Assembly (NCBI GenBank): GCA_025667525.1
Contig: CM046877.1
Coordinates: forward strand, 296,666,364-296,730,363
Length of the DNA stretch: 64,000 nt
Direction: 5' to 3'
DNA from: Glebionis coronaria
Taxonomy: Eukaryota > Streptophyta > Magnoliopsida > Asterales > Asteraceae
Part shown: one piece after another, positions 52,916 through 64,000 of the stretch
How positions within the stretch are numbered: the stretch's first letter is position 1
How the letters are laid out: the number at the start of each line of letters is the position of its first letter
Translations under genes and position numbers: made by a program
The notes under the pieces: model-generated
Databases searched by the model: none
What the model was told of the DNA's origin: nothing
The model's input: the letters and a program-made list of their open reading frames with translations, nothing else

Positions 52916-55798
52916 TTAAGGCCTCAAAGGAAAAGAGTCATTGATCTCTTGATTCGGATGATCCCCTTGATAAGGATCCTCAAGTCTACTTAGATGATCC
53001 GCGGCTAGGTTTTCGGCTCCCTTCTTGTCACGAATTTCGATATTAAATTCTTGAAGGAGCAAAACCCAACGAATAAGTCTTGGTTTATAATCTTGCTTAG
53101 TCAACAAGTACTTCAACGCGGAATGATCGGTATACACGATGGTGGTAGAAAGGACAAGATAGGGGCGGAACTTTTCAAAAGCATACACTACAGCTAAAAG
53201 CTCTTTTTCGGTAGTGGTATAATGCAATTGAGCCCCTGTTATTGTCTTGCTAGCATAATGGATTGGTTGGAAGTGTTTGTTCACTCTTTGGCCCAAAACC
53301 GCTCCAATAGCAAAGTCACTAGCATCACACATTAACTCGAAAGGTAGCTCCCAATTAGGGGTAACCAAGACTGGTGCCTTAGTTAGCTTATCCTTAAGAA
53401 GGTTGAAGGCTTCAATACACTCTTTAGAAAAGATAAAAGGAGTATATTTTTCCAAGAGGTGGGTCATCGGGCGAGCGATTTTAGAAAAATCTTTTATAAA
53501 TCGACGGTAGAAGCCCGCGTGACCAAGAAAACTTCTCACACCCTTCACGGTTGAAGGTGGAGGTAATTTGGCTATGACATCCACTTTAGCACGGTCCACT
53601 TCGAGACCGGCTTTTGTGATTTTATGTCCTAGCACGATGCCCTCTTTTACCATGAAATGGCATTTTTCCCAATTTAGAACAAGGCGAGTGTCTTCACACC
53701 GCTTAAGCATGCGTTCCAAATTGGCAAGGAAAGTAGAGAAGGAATCACCATAGACCGATAAATCATCCATGAAGACTTCCATAGTTTCTTCAACCATGTC
53801 ATGGAAGATAGCCATCATACACCTTTGGAAGGTCCCAGGAGCATTGCATAAGCCGAAAGGCATTCTTTTGTAGGCAAATGTTCCATAAGGATAAGTGAAT
53901 GTGGTTTTCTCTTGATCTTTGGGATCGATGGGAATTTGAAAATACCCAGAGAAACCGTCTAAGAAGTAGTAATAGTCATTACCCGCTAGACGTTCAAGCA
54001 TTTGGTCCATGAAAGGAAGGGGAAAATGATCCTTTCTCGTAGCATCATTGAGTTTGCGATAGTCTATACAAACTCTCCACCCTGTAACGAGACGAGTAGG
54101 AATCAACTCGTTGTTTTCGTTGGGAACAACGGTGATACCGCCTTTCTTAGGCACACAATGGACGGGACTAACCCATGGTGAATCCGAGATAGGATAGATC
54201 ATTCCCGCATCAAGAATTTTGATAACCTCTTTTTTGATAACGTCATGGATCTTAGGATTCACCCTTCTTTGGCTTTGAATAGTGGGTTTAAAGTCGTCCT
54301 CCATGAGAATTTTATGTGTGCAAAAGTGAGGATCAATTCCACGAATATCGGAGATTTTCCAAGCAATCGCTTTCTTGTGATTCTTCAGCACGGCGATAAG
54401 TCGAGATTTTTCTTCCTCTTTCATGTCCTTTGCGATGATGACGGGTGACTTCTTGTTGTCTTCAAGGAAAACGTACTCGAGATGAGACGGTAGGTCCTTA
54501 AGTTCTAAATCCGAAGGATTTTCGATGGAAGGCGTAGTCAAATTCGGTTCATCGATAGAGATATCCTTAGGAGATGGTGGAGAAATATGGTCCTCATTGA
54601 GAAGTTTCTCAATGGTACGAATGTCTTCATCCCAATTGGAGGGGGAATCGTCATATTTTAAGTCCACATCTCCCAAAGTTGCTTCAAAGTCTTTGAAAAT
54701 GAAATCACTTTCTCCAAATGGAGTTAGTGATGGAGCAATAGAGGCAACGGTCTCAACAGTGGGTAGAGAAGAAGAACTACTTTTACAAGCGTCTTTGAAA
54801 TGTTCTTCACAAGCCTCATCAAGAACGTCAATGAAATTAACACTCTCGTTTTCATAAGGCTGCTTAGAAAGTTTACCCATGTTGAAAACGATTTTATCGT
54901 CACCAACTCTCATGATTAATTCGCCAGCGGCTACATCAATGAGAGTGCGATCGGTCCTCAAGAATGGACGTCCAACGATTAATGGAACACGGGGGTCCAT
55001 CTCGTAGTCAACGACAACAAAATCCGCCGGAAAGGTGAATTTGTCGACACCAACGAAGACGTCTTCGGCTATCCCCACTGGATAAGCAACCGTACGGTTA
55101 GCTAATTCCAAAGTCATTCGTGTGGGGACTAGCTCGGGTAGAGACAATTGCTTCCAAACGCTTAGAGGCATTAAGTTGATACTAGCACCTAGATCGGCTA
55201 GGGCCATACAATTCTCTACCCCGGGGAAGTTGCAAGGAATCAAGAAACGACCCGGATCACCAAGTTTGGTTGGTAATTTCCTTAAGAGTACTGCGGAGCA
55301 ATTCTCATTAAGTTGGGTCTGAGCGATGTCGAGGAATTTCTACTTATCACTGAGAAGATCTTTAAACATTTTAGCGTATTTCGGCATGTGAGCGAGAGCC
55401 TTAGCAAAGGAGATATTGAAATTCAGTTGTTTAAACATTTTGAGAAAGTTAGAAACCTGAATATCATCCTTGTTCTTCAATTTCTCTTTCCTCAACCTTG
55501 AAGGATAAGGTATATTGGGTTGAGATGAAGGATTTGGGATGGAATTCTCACTCACATCCTTGGGTGGTGGAGGGGTAGAAGTAGAAGGTGGTGGAGTAGA
55601 AGTTGGAGGAATTGGAGAAGGAGACTCGTTTTCCTTTGTCACAATCACCGGTGTAGGTGTAGGAAGCTCGGGTTCCTTTAAACCTTTTCCACTGCGAGTG
55701 ATGATTGCTTTCATCTCCCCTCTTGGATTAGCAACGGTGTTACTCGGAAGAGAACCCGATCCAGAGGCTTGATTACTTGGGAAGAAACTAGCCATCAT
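52916..55798 (-). pseudogene. Element C protease, reverse transcriptase and RNase H
   Basis: The first part (55798-55340) is the linker and start of protease (LPSNTVANPRGEM, INFSFAKAL-like motif) up to TAG at 55340-55342. Beyond it the frame is open for over 780 codons. It covers protease (ALADLGASINLMPL, VPLIVGRPFLRT), reverse transcriptase (WVSPVHCVPKKGG, RVCIDYRKLNDATRKDHF, catalytic VFMDDLSVYG) and RNase H ([26 protein letters not shown]). It ends at 52916 after a frameshift in SFPL. This is the longest surviving frame of C. Confidence 0.92.
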
Positions 55799-55799
55799 G

Positions 55800-57210
55800 T
55801 TCCTTAAGTCATTGTTTGACTTGCCAAAGTGTTTCGCATATCGGCTCGAAGATCGTTTCCTTGTTTCACCATATCTGCTTTCAAGTTGAGCATTTCCCGC
55901 TGAAGATTTTGCACTATCGCATCATTAGTCCTCATGTAGGTTTCAACCTCTTGGTGTAATGCAGTGGGTTGGTTGGGAGGAGCATGGTAGGCAGGTGGTT
56001 GATAAGCAGGTTGTTGGTAAACTTGGTTGTTTCGTTGAGGTGGATATGGGTTTCTTTGGTTTTGATATTGATTTGGAGCACGAGGTTGGTTTTGATTGTC
56101 GCGATTGAGGTTGTTTGGGTTTTGTGGGGGAAAACTGGGGGGTGAAAGAAAGTTGTTTGAGCGATAGCTGAGCAAATTGCGGTCACCTTGAGGACGTGCT
56201 TGATAGCCTCCTGTAGAATAGGTACCGTTGGCGGCTTACACATTTTCCGGATTGTCATGAGTCGAAGGACAATCGGTGTATGAGTGAGATCCCCCGCATA
56301 TTTCACATGATTGAGTCAAAGCGCTAACTTGGGCACTGATAGCTTTGGTATTGTTGGCGGCTTGGAGAGCAAGTGATTCAACAAGCGAAGTAAGCTTATC
56401 AATTCTCTTGTCGCTCTCATTAGTGCTAGCACTAGCCACATTGGTCCGAACACTCTTGGTATGCACTCTAGACTTGTTCTCAATAATATCCCAAGCGGCA
56501 TTAGCAGACTTAACCAAAATGTTACCCCCCGAGGCACTATTTAGTTAATCTTGGTCATTCATGCTTAAACCATTGTAAAAAGTATTGATTTGATGTACTT
56601 TTGTTAAACCATGTTGTGGACACTTTCTTAAAAGTTCCTTAAAACGGTCCCAAGATTCACTAAATGTCTCACCGTACTTTTGTTAAAAAGTAATGATTTC
56701 ATTCCGCAAAGCGGTAGTACGTGAGGGTGGGAAAAAGTAGTTGATGAATTTGGTCTCTAAATCCGTCCACGTAAGAATACTTTGTGGCGGTTCCTTATCA
56801 AGCCAATGCCGGGATTGTCCCTCTAAGGAGAAAGGAAAAAGTTGCAAGCGAATTACCTCTTGTGAAACCCCATTATACTTAACCGTATTAGTGAGTTGAA
56901 GGAACCTTTTTATATGGTCATGAGGATCATCAATTGAACGCCCCAAGAATGGTTGAGCAGAGACCATTTGAATGAAGCCGGATTTAAGCTCAAAGTTGTT
57001 GGCTCCAATCGCGGGTATAACAATAGCATCGTTGTTGCCCTCTACATGCGCTTGCAAAAGTTCGATCATTGCACGATTGTCCGGTAGAGGTTCATTGTTG
57101 ATATTATTCATGTTGGGTTGAGGTGGATTATTATTATTGTTTTGTACACCGGCCATGTCTAAATTATCGAGAGTCTCGAGCTCGGGATAAGACGTTGATC
57201 GAGTACGCAT
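55800..57210 (-). pseudogene. Element C gag
   Basis: The ATG at 57210 gives MRTRSTSYPELE, then DDPHDHIKRFLQL, HWLDKEPPQS and FFPPSRTTALRNEI. TAA codons are at 56683, 56545 and 56236 (first coordinates). The zinc knuckle CEICGGSHSYTDC and a Gln/Pro/Asn-rich tail follow. A one-base loss near 55810 shifts the frame before protease. At the place of E's TAG, C has the sense codon CGG. Confidence 0.9.
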
Positions 57211-57405
57211 ACACCTGCAAATGAACTAACAAAGCAGAAATATTTTTGGTTTTTTATGTTTTTTAATTATTATTTTTTTGAATTTTTGAAAATTTTATAT
57301 TTTTTAGGATTTTTCTGAAAATTTAAGCAAGAAAATAACGTTCAAAAATGAACGGATCCCAAAATCCAAACGACTTCACGAAAAATCGTCAATCGTACGA
57401 GCGAA

Positions 57406-57420
57406 GCGGCAGCGGCGCCA
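57406..57420 (-). promoter_or_regulatory. Primer binding site of element C
   Basis: The minus strand reads TGGCGCCGCTGCCGC, three bases from the LTR end. It is the tRNA-Asp type with the shared mismatch and one further change at its far end. Confidence 0.85.
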
Positions 57421-57752
57421 ATTTAATATAAAGATTTTCACTAAGTATGAAAGTTCGTAGAATCCAATCTTTTCGAATAGATTACCAGTAGAAAGTGTGA
57501 CTCAGTCGTTCTTGGTGGAAAATAAAAAGGTTTGGTTATCTATTTTAAACTAAAAATGAAAATGTCTTTGAGTAAATAAAGATGAAGCTTTAAAAATTAA
57601 AACTAAAAATGAAGACTTTAAAAATTGAAAAGTAATTGATTAAAACTTATAAAAATGTAAACTTTAAATCTTTAAACTAAAATAAGACAAGTTAGAAATA
57701 AGCTAAGTAAAAAGGCGGGAAAAGTAAAATTCAAAAACTGTAAAAACAAATC

Positions 57753-58322
57753 CTTATCCGGAATACTATCCGGAATGAAGAAGTGAATCTTATCCGAAAT
57801 CTGTTGTTGAGCAGCTTATCCGGAAACTTGGCTTCAAGAACTTATCCGGAATGATGAAGAAACGATGCTTATCCGGAATATTCAACTTTTGCTTATCCGG
57901 AATCTGTCTTGGAGGCGTTATCCGGAATGATTAAATGAAGCTTATCCGGAATGACTTATCCGGAATCCAAAAGAAGAGACTTATCCGGAATATTCTTGAC
58001 CCAGAGCTTATCCGGAATATTCTTGACCGAGAGCTTATCCGGAATACTTCTTGAACACTATCCGGAATAAATTGTTGAAAACTTATCCGGAATAAATTGT
58101 TGAAAACTTATCCGGAATCCACAAAAATTACTTATCCGGAATATTTGAAATGTTGCTAATCCGGAATAATCAAAGATACAGCTATTCGGAATAACTAGGG
58201 AATGACTATCCAGAATGAAGAACTAGGTGCAATTCGGAATAAAAGGGTTAAGATCCTTATCCGGAATAAGCTATTGTGAAGCTTATCCGGAATATTCTGC
58301 TACGACCACTAATCGGAATAAA
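57753..58322 (-). repeat. Array of CTTATCCGGAAT units in the LTR of C
   Basis: More than twenty copies of CTTATCCGGAAT(A/G) with irregular spacing of roughly 12-35 bases are present. In the sense direction the unit is ATTCCGGATAAG, related to the TTCCGGATGA units of E, and it occupies the same position downstream of the TATA box. Confidence 0.85.
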
Positions 58323-58870
58323 GGGGTTTAAAGAACCCGGATATCAAACAACTTAGCCAATAAGCAATTCCAAAAATAAGCACATACCAAAACTTAAGCC
58401 AAAAAGATTTTAGAAAAAGGTGAATAAGCTAAAATTTAAAAATTTTCGAAACACTAAATAAGCTAGGAATCAAAAAGCACTTTTTATAAAAACTTAAACT
58501 TATTAAAGACAACTAATTTCTAAAAACTATTAAGCATAAAGATTAAGAAAAATAAGCACTTTTATATAAAAACTTTTTAAGATCACCAATTTAATAAGCA
58601 CAAACAAATAAGCTAAACAATCAAACCATCAACAAGATTAAGATAAAACTACATGATTATCAAGGTTAAGTAAAAGATTAAGAAAGGTAGAATGAGAATT
58701 AAGGAAATAAGCTTGATTGATTAAAGATTAATATCAAAAGATTACAAGATTAAAGTTAATAAACTTGGAAAAACTAGAGAGAAGAAAACTTAAGAAAAAC
58801 TTGAAAACTAAAAATAAACTGCTACTAAAAATTAACCACCTAACCACCCTCCTAATGACACATTAGGAGG

Positions 58871-58880
58871 GTATTTATAG
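58871..58880 (-). promoter_or_regulatory. TATA box in the LTR of C
   Basis: The minus strand reads CTATAAATAC, about 460 bases into the LTR, the same distance as in E. Confidence 0.6.
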
Positions 58881-59299
58881 GAGGTGGGGAGATTACATGC
58901 TTAAGCTATCTTATTTCTTTCTTCACGTCTTGACTCGACTTAATCTTTGTCTTTCTCGACGTCGTCTCGGGATTAGTCGATATTAGTTGAACTTGTCTTA
59001 TAATTTTCTTTTATAATTAGACTTGAGTTCTTCGACTTTATTAAACTTCCGTCTTTAGACTTTTTCTTCGATAAATCTTCAGAATAGGCCTTGGACTTCC
59101 GTTCTTTTTGCATTCTCGATCATTTGGCATGGTCTTTAGTCTTTTTCTTCGATAAAATCCCGTGATAGCCCATGTTTTTTTCCTTTTGCATCTTTTGGTC
59201 CTGAAACACAATAAAAACACAAACCACGCATAATTCCGACTTTTACGACATAAAATACACGATTTGGTCTTGTTATTATTGGAAATAAGTGGTAAAAGG

Positions 59300-59319
59300 A
59301 TAAGTGTTTTCACACTTAT
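59300..59319 (-). other. Hairpin near the LTR start of C
   Basis: In the sense direction ATAAGTGT and ACACTTAT form a perfect 8-bp stem closed by GAAA. It lies about 20 bases inside the LTR. Confidence 0.6.
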
Positions 59320-59338
59320 TATGTTTACACACCTATCA

Positions 59339-60840
59339 ATGTTCAAGAATTTTTACCTTCCTTGCAAAATATTAGTGTAAAACTGCTTAGTAGATTTGTA
59401 GCCTTAGAATTTGTCTGCTATTTGCTTTAACATGCTTGATTTGATCTGTTTCAGTTAGTGGTAAACTTGTTTTCCTCCAATTTGTGTTAGATTGTAATGA
59501 ACCTTGTTAACTATGTGTCTTAGTCTGATAAGTGGTGTTTGAATTGTATCTTTGATGATCTTTTTGTTGTTATCAGTTTGTTACATTGTCTACATATCAT
59601 TTTGTTAGTTTAAAACATTACAATTTCAGTCAAACAAAGTCAAGTATAATCAGTCAAACAGGTCATTGACATAAAAAACCTTCACATTTGCAGTCCAAAC
59701 AACTTGTTTCAGTTCATCATAACTTTTTCATCAAATGGAATTAAACCTTGAGATATGTTAATCTAGGAAGCTAGGAGTACTGGTAATAATAGTCTAGTTG
59801 TAAGTTTTGTATGTAGCGTATTCAATAAGCTTGAAAACAGCATCAAAGTAGCTTAAATGACCACTGTTTCACCAGCTTTTCATAGTTTACCAGTTTAGCT
59901 TAAACATTACTTCTAGCTTATTGTGCTTATTAAAAGTTGCTAATAATTATCCTAGGAGTTAGTATAAGCCACCAGATAACTTTTTACAAAAAGTCAATTT
60001 TTGGTCAACTGTGGTCAAAGCACTTTTGGTCAACACATTCTTATCAGCTTATTTCTAGAACTTATTGAGGATTTTCTTGGACAGACCTTAGTTTTCTCAG
60101 CTTTTAAGTGTTCTTGCAAAATTAGAGCTTAATTGGATAAGCCAAAAGCCTTATCTCAACTTTTTGTATAAGTGCTTATTTCCATTATACTTATCGAGCT
60201 TATTACAAAAGCTCAAATAATTTTTCGCTAGCTTATTTTGGATAATAAGCATTTTGCAAAAGGAATTAGCTTATTTGGTTAAGATTTGAGCTTATTCTAG
60301 CCTTTTGAATAGCTTTAGCCCATTTTTTATTTTAAGTTCTCTTTATTTGCACTTATGTCCTTCTTGTTTTCAGTTTGTTGCATTCTGTTGGTAATTAGTT
60401 TTAATTTTGTTTGTTGGGAGTACAGTTCCTAGAGTTTGTTAGTTTGTTAATTATGTTTTAATAGTTTACATTTCTGTTAAATTTACATTTCCAGTCCCTT
60501 ACTTTTGGTAGTTTGTTTCATTTAGTTAAATTTGTTACATTTTGTTACGACTTGTATTTGGTGCATTAAATGTTGTGCGTGCACTTTGTTTTAGAATAGT
60601 ATGTATTATGTATAGTTGTTATTTTTACTTTTTACGTGCTTTGTGCTAATTAGACATAGATACCAAGTACGCTTTTATTAACAAAAAATAATTAAGTCTA
60701 TACTTGAAAACCTGATTTCAATTCGATTCGAGTTGAGGAGAAAACGATATACTAAAAAGGATATTAAATACCACTACCAGTATTACTAAAATTAATACTG
60801 TTAGTGTAATGTAGACCAACACTAATTTTATTCCCAACAT
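59339..60840 (+). other. Unassigned LTR-like non-coding sequence
   Basis: No ORF of note is present. The stretch is AT-rich with many AGCTTATT words (59825-60310) on the plus strand, a trait of the LTRs of A, B, C and D in their sense direction. It may be part of the LTR into which C inserted. No PBS, polypurine tract or clear end was found. Confidence 0.4.
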
Positions 60841-60961
60841 AGCCCACGGCGCCACAACTGCACCGTGGCTGGCGTTATAGGTTTTTTTATAAAGACTTTT
60901 GCTAGGGTGGATTTCTTGACCGTCGGAAGAAACAAAATACCCATTTTTACCTATTTTTTCA

Positions 60962-60971
60962 CTATAAAATA
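60962..60971 (+). promoter_or_regulatory. Candidate TATA box upstream of the PIF/Harbinger-like ORF1
   Basis: CTATAAAATA lies 76 bases before the ATG at 61047, a plausible promoter position. Confidence 0.4.
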
Positions 60972-61046
60972 CATCTTTAAACTAGAAAAAAATATACCAT
61001 ATTTTTTTCTCAATTATATTTACTTCTATATTTTCTTACATCCATC

Positions 61047-62266
61047 ATGAGTCAAAATCCAAACCAATACCCGAATCAATTGATAAACAATTTTTTTAAC
61101 GATCTCGAAAATCAAATACCGAATACTCATTTACCAAATTCGTCATCTTCGTCTAACCCAAACACACCTTATCCGCAAACTCTAGCTCGTCAAGAACTAA
61201 TCAATTTTCTTCATTTGCCAGCTATAATCAAACACCAAATCCTTACTATAACTTCCAACAAACAAACCTGTTTGTTAATTGTACACCTGAGACATTCAAT
61301 TTATGGTTCGATCAATCCCAACAACTAAATTCTCAACATTCCCAAATCTTCCAACAACCCCATCAACTAAATCAACAAAATTTTCCTCAACAATCGTCTC
61401 AACAACCTCAAGAAACCAAAGAGCCCGATGAAGACGAAGCTCCACTCGCGAGACCATCGAACAAAAAAAAGGAGACAAACAATTGCTGCTAGGAAAAACC
61501 CGAAATCAGAACGTTCATTTTGGACCCAACATGAAGAAGAAGTTTTGGCTGAGTGTTGGATTGAAATATCCAAAGATCCGAAGGTCGGGAATGACCAACA
61601 AAATGAGACGTTTTGGTACAAAATTCTCGTTATTTATAACGATCAGATGACGAAGGAGGGTCATAAAGCTCAGAAAAAAATATGTTGACCGGTAAGTGGA
61701 CGTCGTTGAACCGAGAAGTACTAAAGTTTAACCAATTTTATGATAACGCCAAACTTTTGAGTGGCGAAAATAAAGAAAATTTGATGACTCGTGTGTTGAG
61801 CTTATATAGAAATGATAGCGGGAGCAAGGAATTTCCACATAAAAGTGCTTGGCTTGATTTGAAAGACAAGTGCAAATGGAAAAACCCCGACTCGACCCGA
61901 ACACGGCGTCAACACGGTAAGATAGCCGACAAAGATCCGGATCTTTTCAACGACGATGAGATCCCTCGTCCATCCGGTGCTCCAAGAAAGTCCAAGGTTC
62001 AACGCTCCTCAAGCTCATCCGCCACTTCGGGTTCTCAAAAAGAACAATTGGTCGAATTGCTACAAGAACAAATAATCTTTGATCGTGATGCAAATACAGA
62101 ACGAATGGAGCGAGAGGTAGCAACAAGACTAGAAGGGTGTGAGTTTCAAAAAAAGGAAAGAAGAATTGCAAATCATTTGGTTCGACACTACCAGAATGAG
62201 TGCCGAAGACGCGGAAAAGATCGAAAAGCTCAAGACGAGGCGCGTGCAAAATATTTTAATTTTTAA
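61047..62266 (+). pseudogene. PIF/Harbinger-type ORF1 (Myb/SANT-like protein), frameshifted
   Basis: The ATG at 61047 begins MSQNPNQYPNQLINNFFNDL, typical of the Asn/Gln-rich head of these proteins. The frame shifts near 61200 (Gln-rich part with NLWFDQSQQLNSQ), again near 61430-61480, and again near 61676. The middle part, RSFWTQHEEEVLAECWIEIS with WYKI, is a Myb/SANT-like DNA-binding domain. The end has WLDLKDKCKWKNP, a Ser-rich linker and a charged helical tail (ATRLEGCEFQKKERR). In PIF/Harbinger transposons this protein works with the transposase, often encoded nearby. No transposase is in the window, and host genes derived from such ORF1s exist, so a decayed relative of either is possible. 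Confidence 0.7.
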
Positions 62267-62711
62267 GTTGTATTTTTTTCGTATGTTTTTTTTATTTGTA
62301 TTTTTTTCGTATATTTTTTTAAGTTGTATTTTTTTCCGTGTGTTTTTTTAAGTTGTATTTTTATTTTTATTATTAATGAATTATTAAGTTTTTAGTTTAA
62401 AATAAATTGTTGTATTAAAAAAAAGTGGTAGAGTCACCATAACGCGAGAAAGTGTGATATTAACTAGGAAGGGTGTTTTTGTGTTATAGTGGGTTTTAAT
62501 GTTATGAGAAAAATGGTGATTGTGACACCACTTTTCTCCACAGTATAAGCCCACGGTTCAAATTGTACCTAAGAGTCTAAAGACTTTGATCGTTTCTTTT
62601 AAGATTCAATCCCGATGTAACGTGTGGGCTTGAAAGCCTATGTTATTGTTATTTATGATTCTAAAAGGCTCGTAAAAGCCTCGCAATAGCCCTGCAAAGT
62701 TACAAGGCGTG
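62267..62711 (+). other. AT-rich tail and unassigned sequence after the ORF1 pseudogene
   Basis: Bases 62267-62375 are repeats of AAGTTGTATTTTTTTCGTAT-like units. Beyond them is sequence without recognised features. CCATAACGCG at 62437-62446 is a near inverted match to GGCGTTATAG at 60871-60880, which might be a decayed terminal repeat. Confidence 0.35.
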
Positions 62712-64000
62712 TGTAACACCCCACTTGGATAAATGGACCGTTACGTGTATTTATGGCGTGTCATCAAAACATGCAAGGCAATGTATTAAACATTAACTGA
62801 CCAAACGGAAATACCGGAATCAAACATCGGTAGTCCAACAAGCCCAAAATATAAAGATTAAGTACTGAAAGGAAAAGGACGAAACAGTGTCCAAACAACC
62901 AAAGTTAAGTAACGTAATGTGTGCATAAAAATAAAGGAGTCTGGATAGCTCCCATCCAAATGCACGTACTCTCTTAGAAGTCCTAAGATCGTCCCTGTGT
63001 ACCTGCCGTTTGGAAACAGAAAGGAAACTACGGCTGAGCATAACGCTCAGTGGACGGATATAGCATGATAAGAATGTACTGAAAGGTAATGAAATAGAAG
63101 ACAACAATGAAGCTATAAGACTGATATGTAACATGTGGTATAACCTTGCATAAAATCTGCAAGACCTGGTTCATATATACTGATACTGAAATATAACTCT
63201 AAATTCTGAAAACATGCATTTACTGTATTTTATTTGCCAGAGCTTATATAGGTCACGTGCTGTAACAACCGTGCATGAATAACTGGAGGGGTGACCTCGT
63301 CATGCTGTAGAGGGGTGACCTCTAAATAACTGTGTTGGGTAGAGGGATCAGCTCCAATGTGAAGGATGTAGAGCACACACCATATTCACCCTGATAACTT
63401 GTAACACATATAAGCCTAGGATGCATCCATACGCCCCACTAAAACATACATATAAAAATGGCCAAACTGAACATGAGTGGGACGATGCAGGATATCACTC
63501 TCCTGCATGTGAGTCACGACACCGGTGCCTCTAGTGCCGTGGTTACGGTACCTCCGTAACTAGTACATAAACTGGTCGTGCTTGTATATAACGATCAGGC
63601 AATTCTATTTAGTTATTAACATGATTACTGATAAATTTAAACATATACTGGGGGAAAGACATTTGGCTGAAGATGGGAAAATCCTAATCATGCATAGAAA
63701 GGAAGTCCTTACTGAAAGGACGGAAAATCCGTACCTCTAGTCCAGTAACTGTAAAACCCGCATGCTTTTACCATGAATAGTGCCCTTAAGATCGTACGTC
63801 CTAGATTAAAACTTACCTCATTTAGTATTGATCACATTCATGTGCTAATAATCAAGCAAGTGCATACGTGTATGACATGACAAGTATCGATTACGTACGA
63901 ACTCATGATAAACAGTTAATAAATATGTCACGTGAACATAATTAAATCATGATCACCATTTAAAATACGAACTAGAATAATTACGTAAATACATATAATA
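62712..64000 (+). other. Possible start of another LTR retrotransposon LTR
   Basis: The stretch starts TGTAACACCCC, a start I recall from LTRs of chromovirus (Tekay/Del) elements. It contains duplicated phrases such as GAGGGGTGACCTC (63287 and 63310) and no ORF. The other end, a PBS or a second copy is not in the window, so the assignment is tentative. Confidence 0.3.

Larger units (their letters stand above)
52300..59338 (-). mobile_element. Element C, right part (5' LTR, gag, protease, RT, RNase H, integrase start)
   Basis: This is the older host of D. It has 5' LTR 57424-59338, PBS, gag, pol and the beginning of integrase, and then D at CGGTC. Its gag and pol proteins are close to those of E, so C and E are one family, but their LTRs have diverged in the repeat arrays. 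At least five stops and four frameshifts show that it is long dead. The base after the LTR begins ATGTT (59339-59343). Confidence 0.92.
57424..59338 (-). repeat. 5' LTR of element C (about 1.9 kb)
   Basis: The outer end is TGATAGGTGTGTAAACA (minus strand from 59338), as in E. The inner end is decayed (TATTA instead of TATCA), so 57424 is approximate. It holds a TATA box at 58871-58880, a hairpin at 59300-59319, an array of TTATCCGGAAT units at 57753-58322 and AATAAGC words at 58340-58620. Confidence 0.88.

Noticed and set aside
60870..62446. GGCGTTATAG and CCATAACGCG as terminal repeats of the Harbinger-like element
   Set aside because: The match is short with two differences, and no TWA-type 3-bp duplication flanks it. 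It is only mentioned as a possibility.
60841..62556. Direct repeat AGCCCACGG at 60841 and 62548 as a 9-bp target duplication of a Mutator-like element
   Set aside because: No matching terminal inverted repeats are found inside it, and the ORF is of PIF/Harbinger type, which duplicates three bases.

Overview
This window is intergenic DNA from a large, repeat-rich plant genome. It is AT-rich, has no recognisable host gene, and almost all of it is LTR retrotransposons nested inside one another. The reverse transcriptases are of plant Ty3/Gypsy (Athila-like) and Ty1/Copia (Sirevirus-like) type. A long accessory ORF in the Copia element resembles, from memory, proteins common in retroelements of Asteraceae such as Tanacetum and Artemisia. 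A daisy-family eudicot is therefore the best guess, with moderate confidence.

I use letters for the elements. B (minus strand) enters from the left edge: the start of its gag is at 1-147, its PBS at 890-904 and its 5' LTR at 908-5147. B lies inside gag of A (plus strand, 5148-13328), a relative with LTRs of about 4 kb that has gag and protease but no reverse transcriptase or integrase. A lies in the 3' untranslated part of C (minus strand), an old and badly broken Athila-like element. C continues at 13329-14676 and, after a 37.6-kb interruption, at 52300-59338. The interruption is D (minus strand, 14677-52299, target duplication CGGTC), which carries two guests. E (plus strand, 17042-28047, duplication ATGTT) sits in D's 3' LTR. 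F (minus strand, 32530-44460, duplication GGAGC, initiator-Met PBS) sits in D's pol at the reverse transcriptase/RNase H junction.

The nesting gives relative ages. C is oldest, A and D came later, B entered A, and E and F entered D. E is the youngest by eye: its 1.58-kb LTRs differ at about ten sites, and its gag-pol frame is broken by only two in-frame stops. Right of C lie an unassigned LTR-like stretch (59339-60840), a frameshifted PIF/Harbinger-type Myb-like ORF1 (61047-62266) and a possible further LTR starting with TGTAACACCCC at 62712.

The most unusual structure is not a gene. F carries about fifty copies of a short motif (core TCARCG on the plus strand), mostly 21 nt apart with some 15-nt steps. 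They occur in both LTRs, gag, the pol linker, the accessory ORF and the untranslated spacers, and in the coding regions always in the same frame. The Athila-like elements share a second set of non-coding signals: a hairpin just after the integrase stop, an 8-bp-arm hairpin flanked by extra polypurine tracts, a hairpin at the very start of the LTR, and arrays of about 18 bp built on TTCCGRAT in the transcribed leader of E and C.
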